Below the pieces are notes generated by a model, which saw nothing but the letters and a program-made list of their open reading frames with translations, was not told the origin of the DNA and made no database searches. Shown piece by piece: positions 42,872 through 51,609 of a stretch of DNA of 64,000 nucleotides. Within the stretch, counting starts at the first letter, position 1, and each line of letters opens with the position of its first letter. Where the stretch lies: assembly GCA_964398855.1 (NCBI GenBank), contig CAYNOQ010000004.1, positions 10,234-74,233 on the forward strand. Reading direction: 5' to 3'. The stretch comes from Mariniphaga sp964398855. Lineage in GTDB: Bacteria > Bacteroidota > Bacteroidia > Bacteroidales > Prolixibacteraceae. Made by a program: the position numbers and the translations under genes.

Positions 42872-44308
42872 ATGAAAAATTACCACCTCACGCCATCCCA
42901 ATTTCGGGAAGAAGGCAAAAAAGTAATCGACTGGATAGCCGATTATTACGAAAATATTGAGAAATATCCGGTTCTTTCTCAGGTTAAGCCCGGACAAATA
43001 TTGTCGCAACTTCCGCAAAACGCACCCGGAAGAGGGGAATCCGTGGAGTCTGTGATGAGTGACCTTGATAAAATCATTATGCCGGGAATCACCCATTGGC
43101 AATCGCCTTCATTTTTCGGCTATTTCCCGAGCAACACGTCATTTCCGTCAATTTTAGGCGATCTCATTTCATCCGGATTAGGAGTTCAGGGGATGATCTG
43201 GGCAACAAGTCCGGCAGCCACGGAACTGGAAACCCGGATGCTCGACTGGTTAGCAGAGATGTTGGGCATGCCCGAAAAATTCAAATCCACTTCCACCGGT
43301 GGCGGCGTCATTCAGGATACCGCTTCCACTTCGGCTCTGACGGCGGTTATTGCAGCGCGCGAGCGCACCACAAAATTTGAATCGAACAAAACCGGCGTCA
43401 GACAAAAGCTGGTTGCTTACGTCTCGTCACAAACCCATTCATCCCTTGAGAAAGCAATTAAAATAGCCGGTATCGGCAGCGAAAATCTCAGGATAATTGG
43501 TACAGACCAACAGTTTGCCATGCGCCCCGAATTGCTGGAAAAGCAAATTCAAAAAGACAAAGCAAACGGGCTGACACCTTTTTTCGTCTGTGTAACAATC
43601 GGTTCCACATCATCAAATGCGGTTGACCCGATCCGGGAAATCGGAAAAATTTGCAAAAAGGAAAATTGCTGGATGCATGTTGATGCGGCAATGTCGGGAA
43701 CAGCAATGCTCTGCCCCGAATTCAGGCATTGGAGTGAAGGCGTGGAGCTTGCCGACAGCTACACTTTCAATCCGCATAAATGGATGTTCACCAATTTCGA
43801 TTGTGATGTTTTTTGGGTTGCAAATCGTGCCGAACTAACCAACACTTTTTCCATCATGCCCGAATATCTGCGCAACAAGGCAACCGAATCCGGCGAAGTG
43901 TTCGATTACCGCGACTGGCATATTCAGCTTGGAAGAAGATTTCGCTCGCTGAAACTATGGTTTGTAATCCGGCATTACGGAGTGGAAGGTTTGCGGTTTC
44001 ACATCAGAAAACATGTTCAAATGGCACAGCAATTTGCCATTTGGGTGAAGGAATCCAAAAACTTTGAACTGCTATTGGAGCCGCCTTTTAATTTAGTTTG
44101 CTTCAGACTAAAAGCTGATGATGAGGCAAATATGAAGCTGATGAATTCGATAAATGAAACGGGCAAAGCTTTTTTCACCCACACAAAATTAAACGATCGG
44201 GTTGTTTTGCGGATGAGTATCGGACAAACGCACACGGAAGAAAAACATGTGAGCGAAATGTGGAATTTGCTTCAAAAATATGCTGCTGAATTAATTGGTT
44301 CGGAATAA
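42872..44308 (+). CDS. Pyridoxal-phosphate group II decarboxylase (aromatic amino acid type)
   Basis: The 478-residue protein matches the aromatic-L-amino-acid decarboxylase family. It has the N-terminal FREEGKKVIDWIADYYENIE, HWQSPSFFGYFPSNTSFP and the PLP-lysine motif FNPHKWMF. HVDAAMSGTAMLCPE holds the Asp and Ala contacts. It would convert Trp, Tyr, Phe or DOPA into the amine. Substrate choice is not readable here. Bacterial versions make trace amines such as tryptamine, tyramine or phenethylamine. It stands 92 bases after acylphosphatase with no transporter nearby. Confidence 0.93.
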   Translation: MKNYHLTPSQFREEGKKVIDWIADYYENIEKYPVLSQVKPGQILSQLPQNAPGRGESVESVMSDLDKIIMPGITHWQSPSFFGYFPSNTSFPSILGDLISSGLGVQGMIWATSPAATELETRMLDWLAEMLGMPEKFKSTSTGGGVIQDTASTSALTAVIAARERTTKFESNKTGVRQKLVAYVSSQTHSSLEKAIKIAGIGSENLRIIGTDQQFAMRPELLEKQIQKDKANGLTPFFVCVTIGSTSSNAVDPIREIGKICKKENCWMHVDAAMSGTAMLCPEFRHWSEGVELADSYTFNPHKWMFTNFDCDVFWVANRAELTNTFSIMPEYLRNKATESGEVFDYRDWHIQLGRRFRSLKLWFVIRHYGVEGLRFHIRKHVQMAQQFAIWVKESKNFELLLEPPFNLVCFRLKADDEANMKLMNSINETGKAFFTHTKLNDRVVLRMSIGQTHTEEKHVSEMWNLLQKYAAELIGSE

Positions 44309-44334
44309 AAATTCTCTTTTCCCCCAATTATTTG

Positions 44335-44342
44335 TATTTTTG
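44335..44342 (+). promoter_or_regulatory. -7 box TATTTTTG upstream of the secreted protein at 44369
   Basis: A perfect TAnnTTTG lies 26 bases before the GTG start. No exact -33 element was found. Confidence 0.4.
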
Positions 44343-44368
44343 AGAGAATCAAAAGGAAAAGGATTGCC

Positions 44369-44905
44369 GTGAAAAGATTTTTATTCATATTTCTGCTCAA
44401 TTCATCATTAGCAGGTTTTGCTCAGGAAATGCTGATGCCGGCAATGCCTGAGCAGGATTCATCCATTATTGCCACCGAACGGATGCTGATGTACAATCAG
44501 CTGCTGATGGGAACAGTTCCTTCCGGAGAGTGGATGCAGCCTTTGCCGCTGATCAAAATGAATTTTGCCGAAGAAGCATTAAAATTCAGAAGTTTCAGCT
44601 TTTTTGAAAATTATGCAGACATGCGGACGTTCGAAAGATTAAATTTCGGAATGCCCGGCGCCTTGTCTCATCCGCTTTTGCTGAATACCAATATACTAAG
44701 CGGTTCTGAATACCGGATTAACAACCGTTTCATGCTTGGTGGCTACAGTTTTGAAGGGCGTTCGCCCTTCACTGCACCATTTCCAAATCAGGGACTGAAT
44801 AATTACGATGTGCGCGGCTCTACCCTGTTTATGAAATACAATGTTTCCAAAAACTTCAAAATTGAAACCCGGGTGAACGTTATTCAAGGTCCCGGGTATC
44901 CATAA
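44369..44905 (+). CDS. Secreted protein of unknown function
   Basis: The 178-residue protein starts at GTG and has a signal peptide ending near LAGFAQ (residues 1-18). The mature part is rich in Met and aromatic residues early (EMLMPAMPEQD). It has beta-strand-like stretches at the C-terminus (RFMLGGYSFEGRS and GSTLFMKYNVSKNFKIETRV), which suggests an outer-membrane or periplasmic beta protein. I do not recognise the family. It sits 29 bases before the AddA-like gene. Confidence 0.7.
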   Translation: MKRFLFIFLLNSSLAGFAQEMLMPAMPEQDSSIIATERMLMYNQLLMGTVPSGEWMQPLPLIKMNFAEEALKFRSFSFFENYADMRTFERLNFGMPGALSHPLLLNTNILSGSEYRINNRFMLGGYSFEGRSPFTAPFPNQGLNNYDVRGSTLFMKYNVSKNFKIETRVNVIQGPGYP

Positions 44906-44934
44906 TCTGAAATCTCAAACTTACCATCCATTTT

Positions 44935-47900
44935 ATGCTAACAGTTTACAAAGCATCTGCCGGCTCGGGAAAAACTTTTCAACTTGTGGCCGAATATTTA
45001 AAGCTGCTCATTGAAAATCAGCAGAGTTACAGAAATATTCTGGCGGTTACCTTCACAAACAAAGCCACCAACGAAATGAAAAGTCGTATTCTCGAACAGC
45101 TCTATCAGCTATCAACCGGCAGGGAGTCAGCATATTTGGAGATTTTGTCCGAAGCCACAAAGTTCAATGAAGAACAGATTAGAAAAAAAGCAAAACAGGC
45201 GCTGAAAAATATTCTGCACGACTATCAACGGTTTTCAATCAGCACAATCGACTCCTTCACCCAACGAGTGATTAAGGCTTTTAACCGCGAAATGGGCATT
45301 TCGCCAAATTTCATGTTAGAATTGGACAGTGAAATGATTTTGACGGAAGCAGTTGACCGGCTCCTGGAAAAAATCAGCGACGACAAAAAACTGCGCAGCT
45401 GGTTAGTAAAATTCAGTGAAGAAAAAATCAGGGACGGCAGCAGTATGCGGATTGAACAGAATATTAAAAAGCTTGGTAACGAGCTTTTCAAGGAGAAATT
45501 TCAACTTTTTTTCCCGGATGAAGAACCGAAAAAAAATCCCTACAGCCGTGATAATTTAGAGAAATTCGTGAATGAGTTGATGGCATCAGGAGCCAGATTA
45601 AAAAACAACATCCGAAGAAATGCAGACGACTGCATGGTTGCCATTCGCCAAAATGGCTTTTCCGTTGAAGATTTTTCCTATAAATCTACCGGAGTGGCAG
45701 GGTATATAGAAAAAATTGCAAACGGGAATATTATCACTCCCTCAACCAGAGTATTGAAAGCATTGGAATCTTCCGAAGTCTGGGTGTCAAAATCTCACCC
45801 GCAGAGAGATGCTATTCAAATACTTGCAGAAAATATTTTACAGCCAAAACTGCAGCAAATTACTGATTTGATAAAGGAGTATTCTTCCGTGGCGGTGGTA
45901 TTGAAACATATCCGGATTTTAGGAATTTTAACCGACCTGAAAGAAGAAATCAGGCTGCATCTGAAGGATAAAGAGATGCTTCAGCTGGCAGACTCCAACC
46001 TGCTGCTGAGTAAAATTATCGGCAACAGCGAATCGCCGTTTGTTTATGAAAAAATTGGTGTTCGCTACAATTATTATATGTTGGATGAGTTTCAGGACAC
46101 TTCTTCGCTGCAATGGCAGAATTTCAGACCACTGATTCTGAATGCGCTGTCGGAAGGCTATCCTGCACTGCTTGTCGGCGATGTGAAACAGGCGATTTAC
46201 AGATGGCGCAACAGCGACTGGAATATACTGGCAACCCAGGTGCAAAGCGATTTTCCCAATTTTCAGCCCAAAGAAATTTCTTTGGAAAAAAACTGGCGGA
46301 GCCGTTTGAAGATTATTGATTTCAACAATCATGTTTTTGGCGGTGTGCTGCAATCGTTTGAAAAGAGGCTAATCAATGAGTTAGGAGAAGAGCGTTTCGT
46401 GCAGAAGTTTCGCTCTGTATATCAGGACTATATTCAGAAACCCGGCAACCCTTCTGCAAAATCCGGAGGATATGCCGAAATTCAATTTTTCCCGAAAGAA
46501 AATTTCGAAGAAAATTCCATAAACCTGCTCGTTGAGCAGGTGAAAACGTTGCAGGATAAAGGACTTAAAGCATCAGACATTGTGATACTTCTTCGAAAAA
46601 ACAGTGAAGGCGCTGCAATAATCAACACATTTCTCGAAGCTTCGCGCAAAGAAGAAAATGCAGGCTACAACTTATCCGTACTTTCCGGCGAATCGCTGTT
46701 CCTGTATGCTTCTCAGGGAGTTAACTTAGTGATGTTAGTTATTGAACTGTTAGTTGATCCGGAGAATATTCTTTCCAAAACTGCCTTTGTGCATCTTTGG
46801 CACTCCTGGCTGAAACCGGCTTTGAAAAAGGAGCGCAAACCTGCAAAAAACGGACAGGAATCGGTAAATATTCTTCAGTTTATTCCGAAAAAAGATGAAA
46901 ATGCTTATGACGAAAGCAATTTTCAAAAAAATGATTTTGAAACAGAACCGTTTGAAAAGTTAGCACAAATCAGGCAAAGGGTTTTGCTGTCGTCTCTCGA
47001 TGAAATCGTGATGGAAATCTGTTCCGTTTTCAATCTTTTCAGGTTAGAAACCGAACTGCCCTTTTTACAGACTTTAATCGACACCGCAGCAGAACTAAAA
47101 ATCGGACTTTCCAATGACCTTTCCAACATGCTGCACTGGTGGAATGAGAAGGGTTTTAGAACTTCCGTGAGTGCAAATGACGAAGTGGATTCCGTGCGAC
47201 TGATGACTATTCACAAAGCCAAAGGGCTTGAATTTGAAGCTGTTCTGATTCCTTTATTCAATTGGAATGTATCGTGGAGCGGCAATCAGCAGCCGCTGTT
47301 ATGGTGCAGCACAGACGAAAAGCCGATGAACCGGCTTCCGCTGCTGCCCGTTGAAGCGTCAAACGAAGTGAAAGAGACCATTTTCAAAGACGATTTTCTG
47401 GAAGAAAAACTGAGCAGCTATATAGATACGCTCAACCTTGTTTATGTTGCTTTCACCCGCGCAAAATCGGTCTTGTTAGTGAACAGTATCATAAAAGAGG
47501 AGAAAAGTACCGGTTTTTCAACCATCAACACCCTGCTTTATGATGCTTTGAAAAGTCATGTCCCGAAGAAAATGCTGACTTTTGAAGACAATAGCAAAAA
47601 TGAAGTTTTTTCCTACGGCGAAATGCCATTGTTCAAAAAATCCGGTAATTCATCAGACACAATCTGGATTGAAAAATACCATTTCAGCGCTCCCGGCGAA
47701 AGAATCCGGCTGCGCATCAACAGTGAGGATTTTCTGGAAGACGCCGGGCACAACCGTTCCGTAAAAAACAGCGGCAAGCTCATTCACGAAATTTTAGCCG
47801 GCGTAAAAACATCAGACGACCTGCTTCCCACATGCAGCAAAGCGCTAAAAGAGGGAAAAATCACGAAAACCGAATATGAACTCATTGTGGAAAAAATGAG

Positions 47901-48186
47901 AAAAGCAATGGAGAATCCGGTGATTAAGCATTGGCTCAGCGGTAATATGCAGGTTATGAATGAGCGAAATTTAATTACAAAAACCAAAATCATCCGCCCG
48001 GACAGAATCATGTTTTCCGGCAAAAATGCCGTTGTGGTTGATTACAAATGGGGAGAAAAAATGCCTGAAAAATATCATAAACAAGTTGGTGAATACATGA
48101 AAGCACTTATGGAATGTGGATTTGAAAAAGCAGAAGGATATATCTGGTATCTCAATCAGGACGAACTGGAGGAGGTTGTGGTTTGA
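44935..48186 (+). CDS. UvrD/Rep-type helicase-nuclease, AddA/RecB-like
   Basis: The 1083-residue protein is a superfamily 1A helicase with a C-terminal nuclease, as in AddA/RecB double-strand break repair enzymes. Motifs are KASAGSGKTFQLV (Walker A), AVTFTNKATNEM (Ia), LDEFQDTSSLQW (II), LVGDVKQAIYRWRN (III), VRLMTIHKAKGLEFE (V) and LNLVYVAFTRAKS (VI). The PD-(D/E)xK nuclease motif shows as VVVDYKWGE near residue 1044. AddB is usually encoded next door in Bacteroidetes, but neither neighbour here is addB. Confidence 0.93.
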   Translation: MLTVYKASAGSGKTFQLVAEYLKLLIENQQSYRNILAVTFTNKATNEMKSRILEQLYQLSTGRESAYLEILSEATKFNEEQIRKKAKQALKNILHDYQRFSISTIDSFTQRVIKAFNREMGISPNFMLELDSEMILTEAVDRLLEKISDDKKLRSWLVKFSEEKIRDGSSMRIEQNIKKLGNELFKEKFQLFFPDEEPKKNPYSRDNLEKFVNELMASGARLKNNIRRNADDCMVAIRQNGFSVEDFSYKSTGVAGYIEKIANGNIITPSTRVLKALESSEVWVSKSHPQRDAIQILAENILQPKLQQITDLIKEYSSVAVVLKHIRILGILTDLKEEIRLHLKDKEMLQLADSNLLLSKIIGNSESPFVYEKIGVRYNYYMLDEFQDTSSLQWQNFRPLILNALSEGYPALLVGDVKQAIYRWRNSDWNILATQVQSDFPNFQPKEISLEKNWRSRLKIIDFNNHVFGGVLQSFEKRLINELGEERFVQKFRSVYQDYIQKPGNPSAKSGGYAEIQFFPKENFEENSINLLVEQVKTLQDKGLKASDIVILLRKNSEGAAIINTFLEASRKEENAGYNLSVLSGESLFLYASQGVNLVMLVIELLVDPENILSKTAFVHLWHSWLKPALKKERKPAKNGQESVNILQFIPKKDENAYDESNFQKNDFETEPFEKLAQIRQRVLLSSLDEIVMEICSVFNLFRLETELPFLQTLIDTAAELKIGLSNDLSNMLHWWNEKGFRTSVSANDEVDSVRLMTIHKAKGLEFEAVLIPLFNWNVSWSGNQQPLLWCSTDEKPMNRLPLLPVEASNEVKETIFKDDFLEEKLSSYIDTLNLVYVAFTRAKSVLLVNSIIKEEKSTGFSTINTLLYDALKSHVPKKMLTFEDNSKNEVFSYGEMPLFKKSGNSSDTIWIEKYHFSAPGERIRLRINSEDFLEDAGHNRSVKNSGKLIHEILAGVKTSDDLLPTCSKALKEGKITKTEYELIVEKMRKAMENPVIKHWLSGNMQVMNERNLITKTKIIRPDRIMFSGKNAVVVDYKWGEKMPEKYHKQVGEYMKALMECGFEKAEGYIWYLNQDELEEVVV

Positions 48187-48220
48187 AACAAAACGCTGTT
48201 TCAGGCTCAATTTAATTTTT

Positions 48221-48228
48221 TAATTTTG
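48221..48228 (+). promoter_or_regulatory. -7 box TAATTTTG for the DUF4293 gene
   Basis: A perfect TAnnTTTG lies 16 bases before the ATG at 48245, so the message would have a leader of about 10 bases. Confidence 0.45.
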
Positions 48229-48244
48229 CCAAAAATTGATAATT

Positions 48245-48688
48245 ATGATTCAAAGAATTCAGACACTCTATATCCTGTTGGCGGCAATACTCACCGCATT
48301 GTTGCTGAAACTGAATTTTGCCGAACTGACTGTCAGCGGAGAATTTTACATTTTTAATGCAAAAGGAATCATTAGCGGTGAGCAAACCCTGTTCAGCGGG
48401 CTGCCGCTGTTTTTGTTCTCCTGGCTAATCAGTCTGCTTCATTTAGGAGCAATCTTCCTGTACAAAAGGCGGATTCTGCAAATGAGGATTCTTGTATTCA
48501 CGATAATTCTTCTGTTGGGGCTGTTTGGCGTGATGCTGTACTTTTTGTATGCTTCTTTCAGCGGGGCGGAAGTTGCTTTCAAAATTCCGATGACTTTCCC
48601 GGTTATTGCCATTATTCTCGACTATCTTGCCATTCGCGCCATCGGCAAAGATGAAGCGCTGATAAGAAGTTTGAACCGAATACGATAA
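48245..48688 (+). CDS. DUF4293 membrane protein
   Basis: The 147-residue protein starts MIQRIQTLYILLAAIL, the conserved opening of DUF4293; an in-frame TTG three codons upstream is rejected. Four membrane helices are predicted. The family is limited to Bacteroidetes and has no known function. Its segment RILVFTIILLLGLFGVMLYFL is one of the helices. Confidence 0.85.
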   Translation: MIQRIQTLYILLAAILTALLLKLNFAELTVSGEFYIFNAKGIISGEQTLFSGLPLFLFSWLISLLHLGAIFLYKRRILQMRILVFTIILLLGLFGVMLYFLYASFSGAEVAFKIPMTFPVIAIILDYLAIRAIGKDEALIRSLNRIR

Positions 48689-48774
48689 TTTTCTCCGATG
48701 AAACCGCTGATTATGTTTTATAAACGGGAAAAGCTGTTTGGCTGTTTCATTTCAAGAAACTCAATTAGCTGGTT

Positions 48775-49515
48775 ATGAAAGCAATGATTTTTGCCGCAGG
48801 CTTGGGTTCGCGTCTAAAAGATGAAACCCTTCATCAACCCAAAGCGTTGGTGAAAATTGGCGAGAAACCGCTGCTGCAACTCGCTATCGAAAAACTGAAA
48901 AGCGAAGGCGTAACAGAAATTGTTGTGAATGCACACCATTTTTCCGACCAGATTATCGGTTTTTTAGCCCACAAAGATTTCGGAATTCCCATTAAAATTT
49001 CAGATGAAACCGATAAACTGCTCAACACGGGCGGCGGCTTAAAAAAAGCGGCTCCGCTGCTCGCCGGCAATGAACCCGTGCTCATTTACAATGTGGACAT
49101 TCTCTCAGATTTGAATCTCTGGGAACTGATGCAGATTCATAACCGCTCGGGCGCTCTGGCAACGGTTGTGGTTCGCAAAAGGGAAACAGCGCGCTATTTT
49201 CTGTTCAACAACAACCGGAGGCTCATCGGCTGGATTAACAAAAAAAAGGGCGAAACAAAGCTTTCTGCTTATGATGAAACAGGCGAAGTCATTGAAAGAG
49301 CATTCAGCGGAATTCATATCGTCAGTCCCGAAGTTTTCAATCTGATGCCCCCGGACGACTGTTTCTCCATCATCGACTTATACATTAACCTGGCTGCTAA
49401 GCACCTGATTGTCGGGCATTTTGATGATTCAGGATGGTGGATGGATGTTGGCAAACCTGAAGAACTGGCTGCTGCAAGAGATTATTTTAAAGGAGAAGCC
49501 GGAAAATCCTTTTAA
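48775..49515 (+). CDS. Sugar-phosphate nucleotidyltransferase (MurU-like)
   Basis: The 246-residue protein has the nucleotidyltransferase signature AMIFAAGLGSRLKDETLHQPKAL, the GGGLKKAAPLL loop and the metal-site VDILSDL. It would activate a sugar-1-phosphate with NTP. The closest fold match is MurU/MurNAc-1-phosphate uridylyltransferase. MurU works with the kinase AmgK in cell-wall recycling, and no such kinase is adjacent, so the sugar remains uncertain. Confidence 0.85.
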   Translation: MKAMIFAAGLGSRLKDETLHQPKALVKIGEKPLLQLAIEKLKSEGVTEIVVNAHHFSDQIIGFLAHKDFGIPIKISDETDKLLNTGGGLKKAAPLLAGNEPVLIYNVDILSDLNLWELMQIHNRSGALATVVVRKRETARYFLFNNNRRLIGWINKKKGETKLSAYDETGEVIERAFSGIHIVSPEVFNLMPPDDCFSIIDLYINLAAKHLIVGHFDDSGWWMDVGKPEELAAARDYFKGEAGKSF

Positions 49516-49565
49516 GTACCAATCAAATTCCTTAAATTTGATACAAAAATCAAAACCTGAGGATT

Positions 49566-51524
49566 ATGAAACGGTTTTTCTTCTTCATTTCAGCCATTTT
49601 ATACCTGTTTTCCTGTTCAGAAAAGGGATTAATAAATGATTATCCCATCTCTCCAGTGCCTTTCACGCAGGTAAAAGTGAAAGATGAATTCTGGGCAAAG
49701 CGCATCAAAACCAATCATTTGGTAACCATTCCGATAGCTATCGAAAAAAGTAAAGAAACCGGACGGATTGATAATTTTGCAGTTGCCGGCGGATTGAAGG
49801 AAGGCGGTTTTTGCTCTGCCTTTCCGTTTGATGATTCCGATGTTTTTAAGATTATTGAAGGTGCTGCCTATTCCCTTCAAATATTTCCGGAGGAAAAACT
49901 TGAAAAAACCGTTGATTCGCTGATTTATCTCATTGGTGAGGCACAGGAGGATGACGGCTACCTTTTCACCAACCGCACAATTTTAGGCGATAGCGGGCAT
50001 GTCTGGATTGGCACTAAGCGCTGGGAAAAAACGGATGATCTGAGTCACGAACTTTACAATCTGGGGCATTTATACGAAGCGGCAACCGCCTGGTATCAGA
50101 GTACCGGCAAAAGAAATCTTCTTGATATTGCCATAAAAAGCGCCAATTTAGTTTACAATGACTTCGGATATGGGAAAATTGAAAACTGGCCCGGGCATCA
50201 GGAAATTGAAATCGGATTAGTGAAACTTTACAGAATTACCGGAGAAGAAAAATATTTAGAACTTGCCCGTTTCTTTTTGGATATCAGGGGAAAAGGAATT
50301 GGCAAAAAGAATTCATACAACCAGTCGCATCTCCCGGTTGTGGAGCAGACGGAAGCAGTCGGACATGCCGTGCGGGCAGCATATATGTGGAGCGCAATGG
50401 CTGATGTTGCCGCACTTACGGGCGATCAGTCCTACATTCACGCCATTCAGAAAATCTGGGAAGATGTGATTTGCAAAAAGTTTTACATAACCGGCGGAAT
50501 CGGTGCCGAAGGCGGCCATGAAGGTTTTGGCGCCGCTTATGAACTGCCGAACGAAAAGGCATATTGTGAAACTTGTGCCGGAATTGCCAATATTTTCTGG
50601 AATCACAGAATGTTTCTTATGACAGGTCAGGCTCAATATATTGACGTTCTGGAGCGTTCGCTTTACAACAATGTTCTTTCGGGAGTTTCGCTTGAAGGCA
50701 ACCGTTTTTTTTATCCCAATCCTTTGCAGTCAAACGGACAGCATGAACGAAGTGAGTGGTTCGGCTGCGCATGTTGCCCGTCAAATATTGCGCGGTTCAT
50801 CCCTTCCATGCCTAATTATATTTATGCTAAAAAAGATAACAACTTCTACCTGAATCTTTTTGTGCCCGGCTCGGTAACATTTGAAACGCAAAAAGGCAAT
50901 TTTAAGCTTACTCAGGACAGCAACATGCCCTGGAACGGGCATATTTATATCGTTCCCGAAATGGAAAAACCGTTTAAAGCCAATCTGCTGATAAGAATTC
51001 CCGGTTGGGCTTCTGAAAGCCCGGTTCCCTGCGATCTTTACGAATTCTTAAACCCGCCATCCGCTTCGCCGGTATTTAAAATTAACGGAAAAGAGGTTTA
51101 TCCCGAAATAAAAGACGGCTACGCCGTACTTTCCAAAAAATGGAAAACAGGCGACAAAATTGATATTAATTTCCCTTACGAAATACGAAAAATTCAGGCT
51201 CATCCTGAAATAGAAGACGATAAAGGGAAAATTGCGCTACAACTTGGTCCATTAGTTTACTGCACCGAATGGGCTGATTATGAAGACTCTGATATTTTAG
51301 ACATTTATCTCGATCCCGATGAAAATCTCTCTTTCGGTTTCAGACCGCGTAAATTGGATGGAGTGAACACGATAACCGGAGAAGCATCCATTCTGAAAAA
51401 AGGCGAAGGACCCGACAGGGGCGAATTTTATCCGCTCAATTTTACGGCAATCCCCTATTATGCCTGGGCACACCGCGGAAAAGGCAAAATGGCAGTGTGG
51501 ATTAACGCTTTGCAGAGTCATTGA
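49566..51524 (+). CDS. GH127-type beta-L-arabinofuranosidase lipoprotein (DUF1680)
   Basis: The 652-residue protein has a lipoprotein signal (LYLFSCSEKG). It shows the GH127 fold markers RIDNFAVAGGLKEGG, GHAVRAAYMWSAMADV and TGGIGAEGGHEGFG. The zinc-cysteine site is intact: CETC (Glu and Cys) and GCACCPSN (the vicinal Cys pair, one of them the nucleophile). Studied members release L-arabinofuranose from hydroxyproline-linked or pectic glycans. The protein would be exported and anchored. No SusC/SusD or regulator accompanies it. Confidence 0.92.
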   Translation: MKRFFFFISAILYLFSCSEKGLINDYPISPVPFTQVKVKDEFWAKRIKTNHLVTIPIAIEKSKETGRIDNFAVAGGLKEGGFCSAFPFDDSDVFKIIEGAAYSLQIFPEEKLEKTVDSLIYLIGEAQEDDGYLFTNRTILGDSGHVWIGTKRWEKTDDLSHELYNLGHLYEAATAWYQSTGKRNLLDIAIKSANLVYNDFGYGKIENWPGHQEIEIGLVKLYRITGEEKYLELARFFLDIRGKGIGKKNSYNQSHLPVVEQTEAVGHAVRAAYMWSAMADVAALTGDQSYIHAIQKIWEDVICKKFYITGGIGAEGGHEGFGAAYELPNEKAYCETCAGIANIFWNHRMFLMTGQAQYIDVLERSLYNNVLSGVSLEGNRFFYPNPLQSNGQHERSEWFGCACCPSNIARFIPSMPNYIYAKKDNNFYLNLFVPGSVTFETQKGNFKLTQDSNMPWNGHIYIVPEMEKPFKANLLIRIPGWASESPVPCDLYEFLNPPSASPVFKINGKEVYPEIKDGYAVLSKKWKTGDKIDINFPYEIRKIQAHPEIEDDKGKIALQLGPLVYCTEWADYEDSDILDIYLDPDENLSFGFRPRKLDGVNTITGEASILKKGEGPDRGEFYPLNFTAIPYYAWAHRGKGKMAVWINALQSH

Positions 51525-51565
51525 AATCATCACGGCTAAATTATTCGAGTTGGAACTATATTTTG

Positions 51566-51573
51566 TACTTTTG
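51566..51573 (+). promoter_or_regulatory. -7 box TACTTTTG for the antiporter gene
   Basis: A perfect TAnnTTTG lies 36 bases before the start at 51610. A TTG at 51550 is too close to be a normal -33 element. Confidence 0.4.
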
Positions 51574-51609
51574 TCCCGATTTTAGAATTTTTTCGGGATA
51601 AAACAGAAT

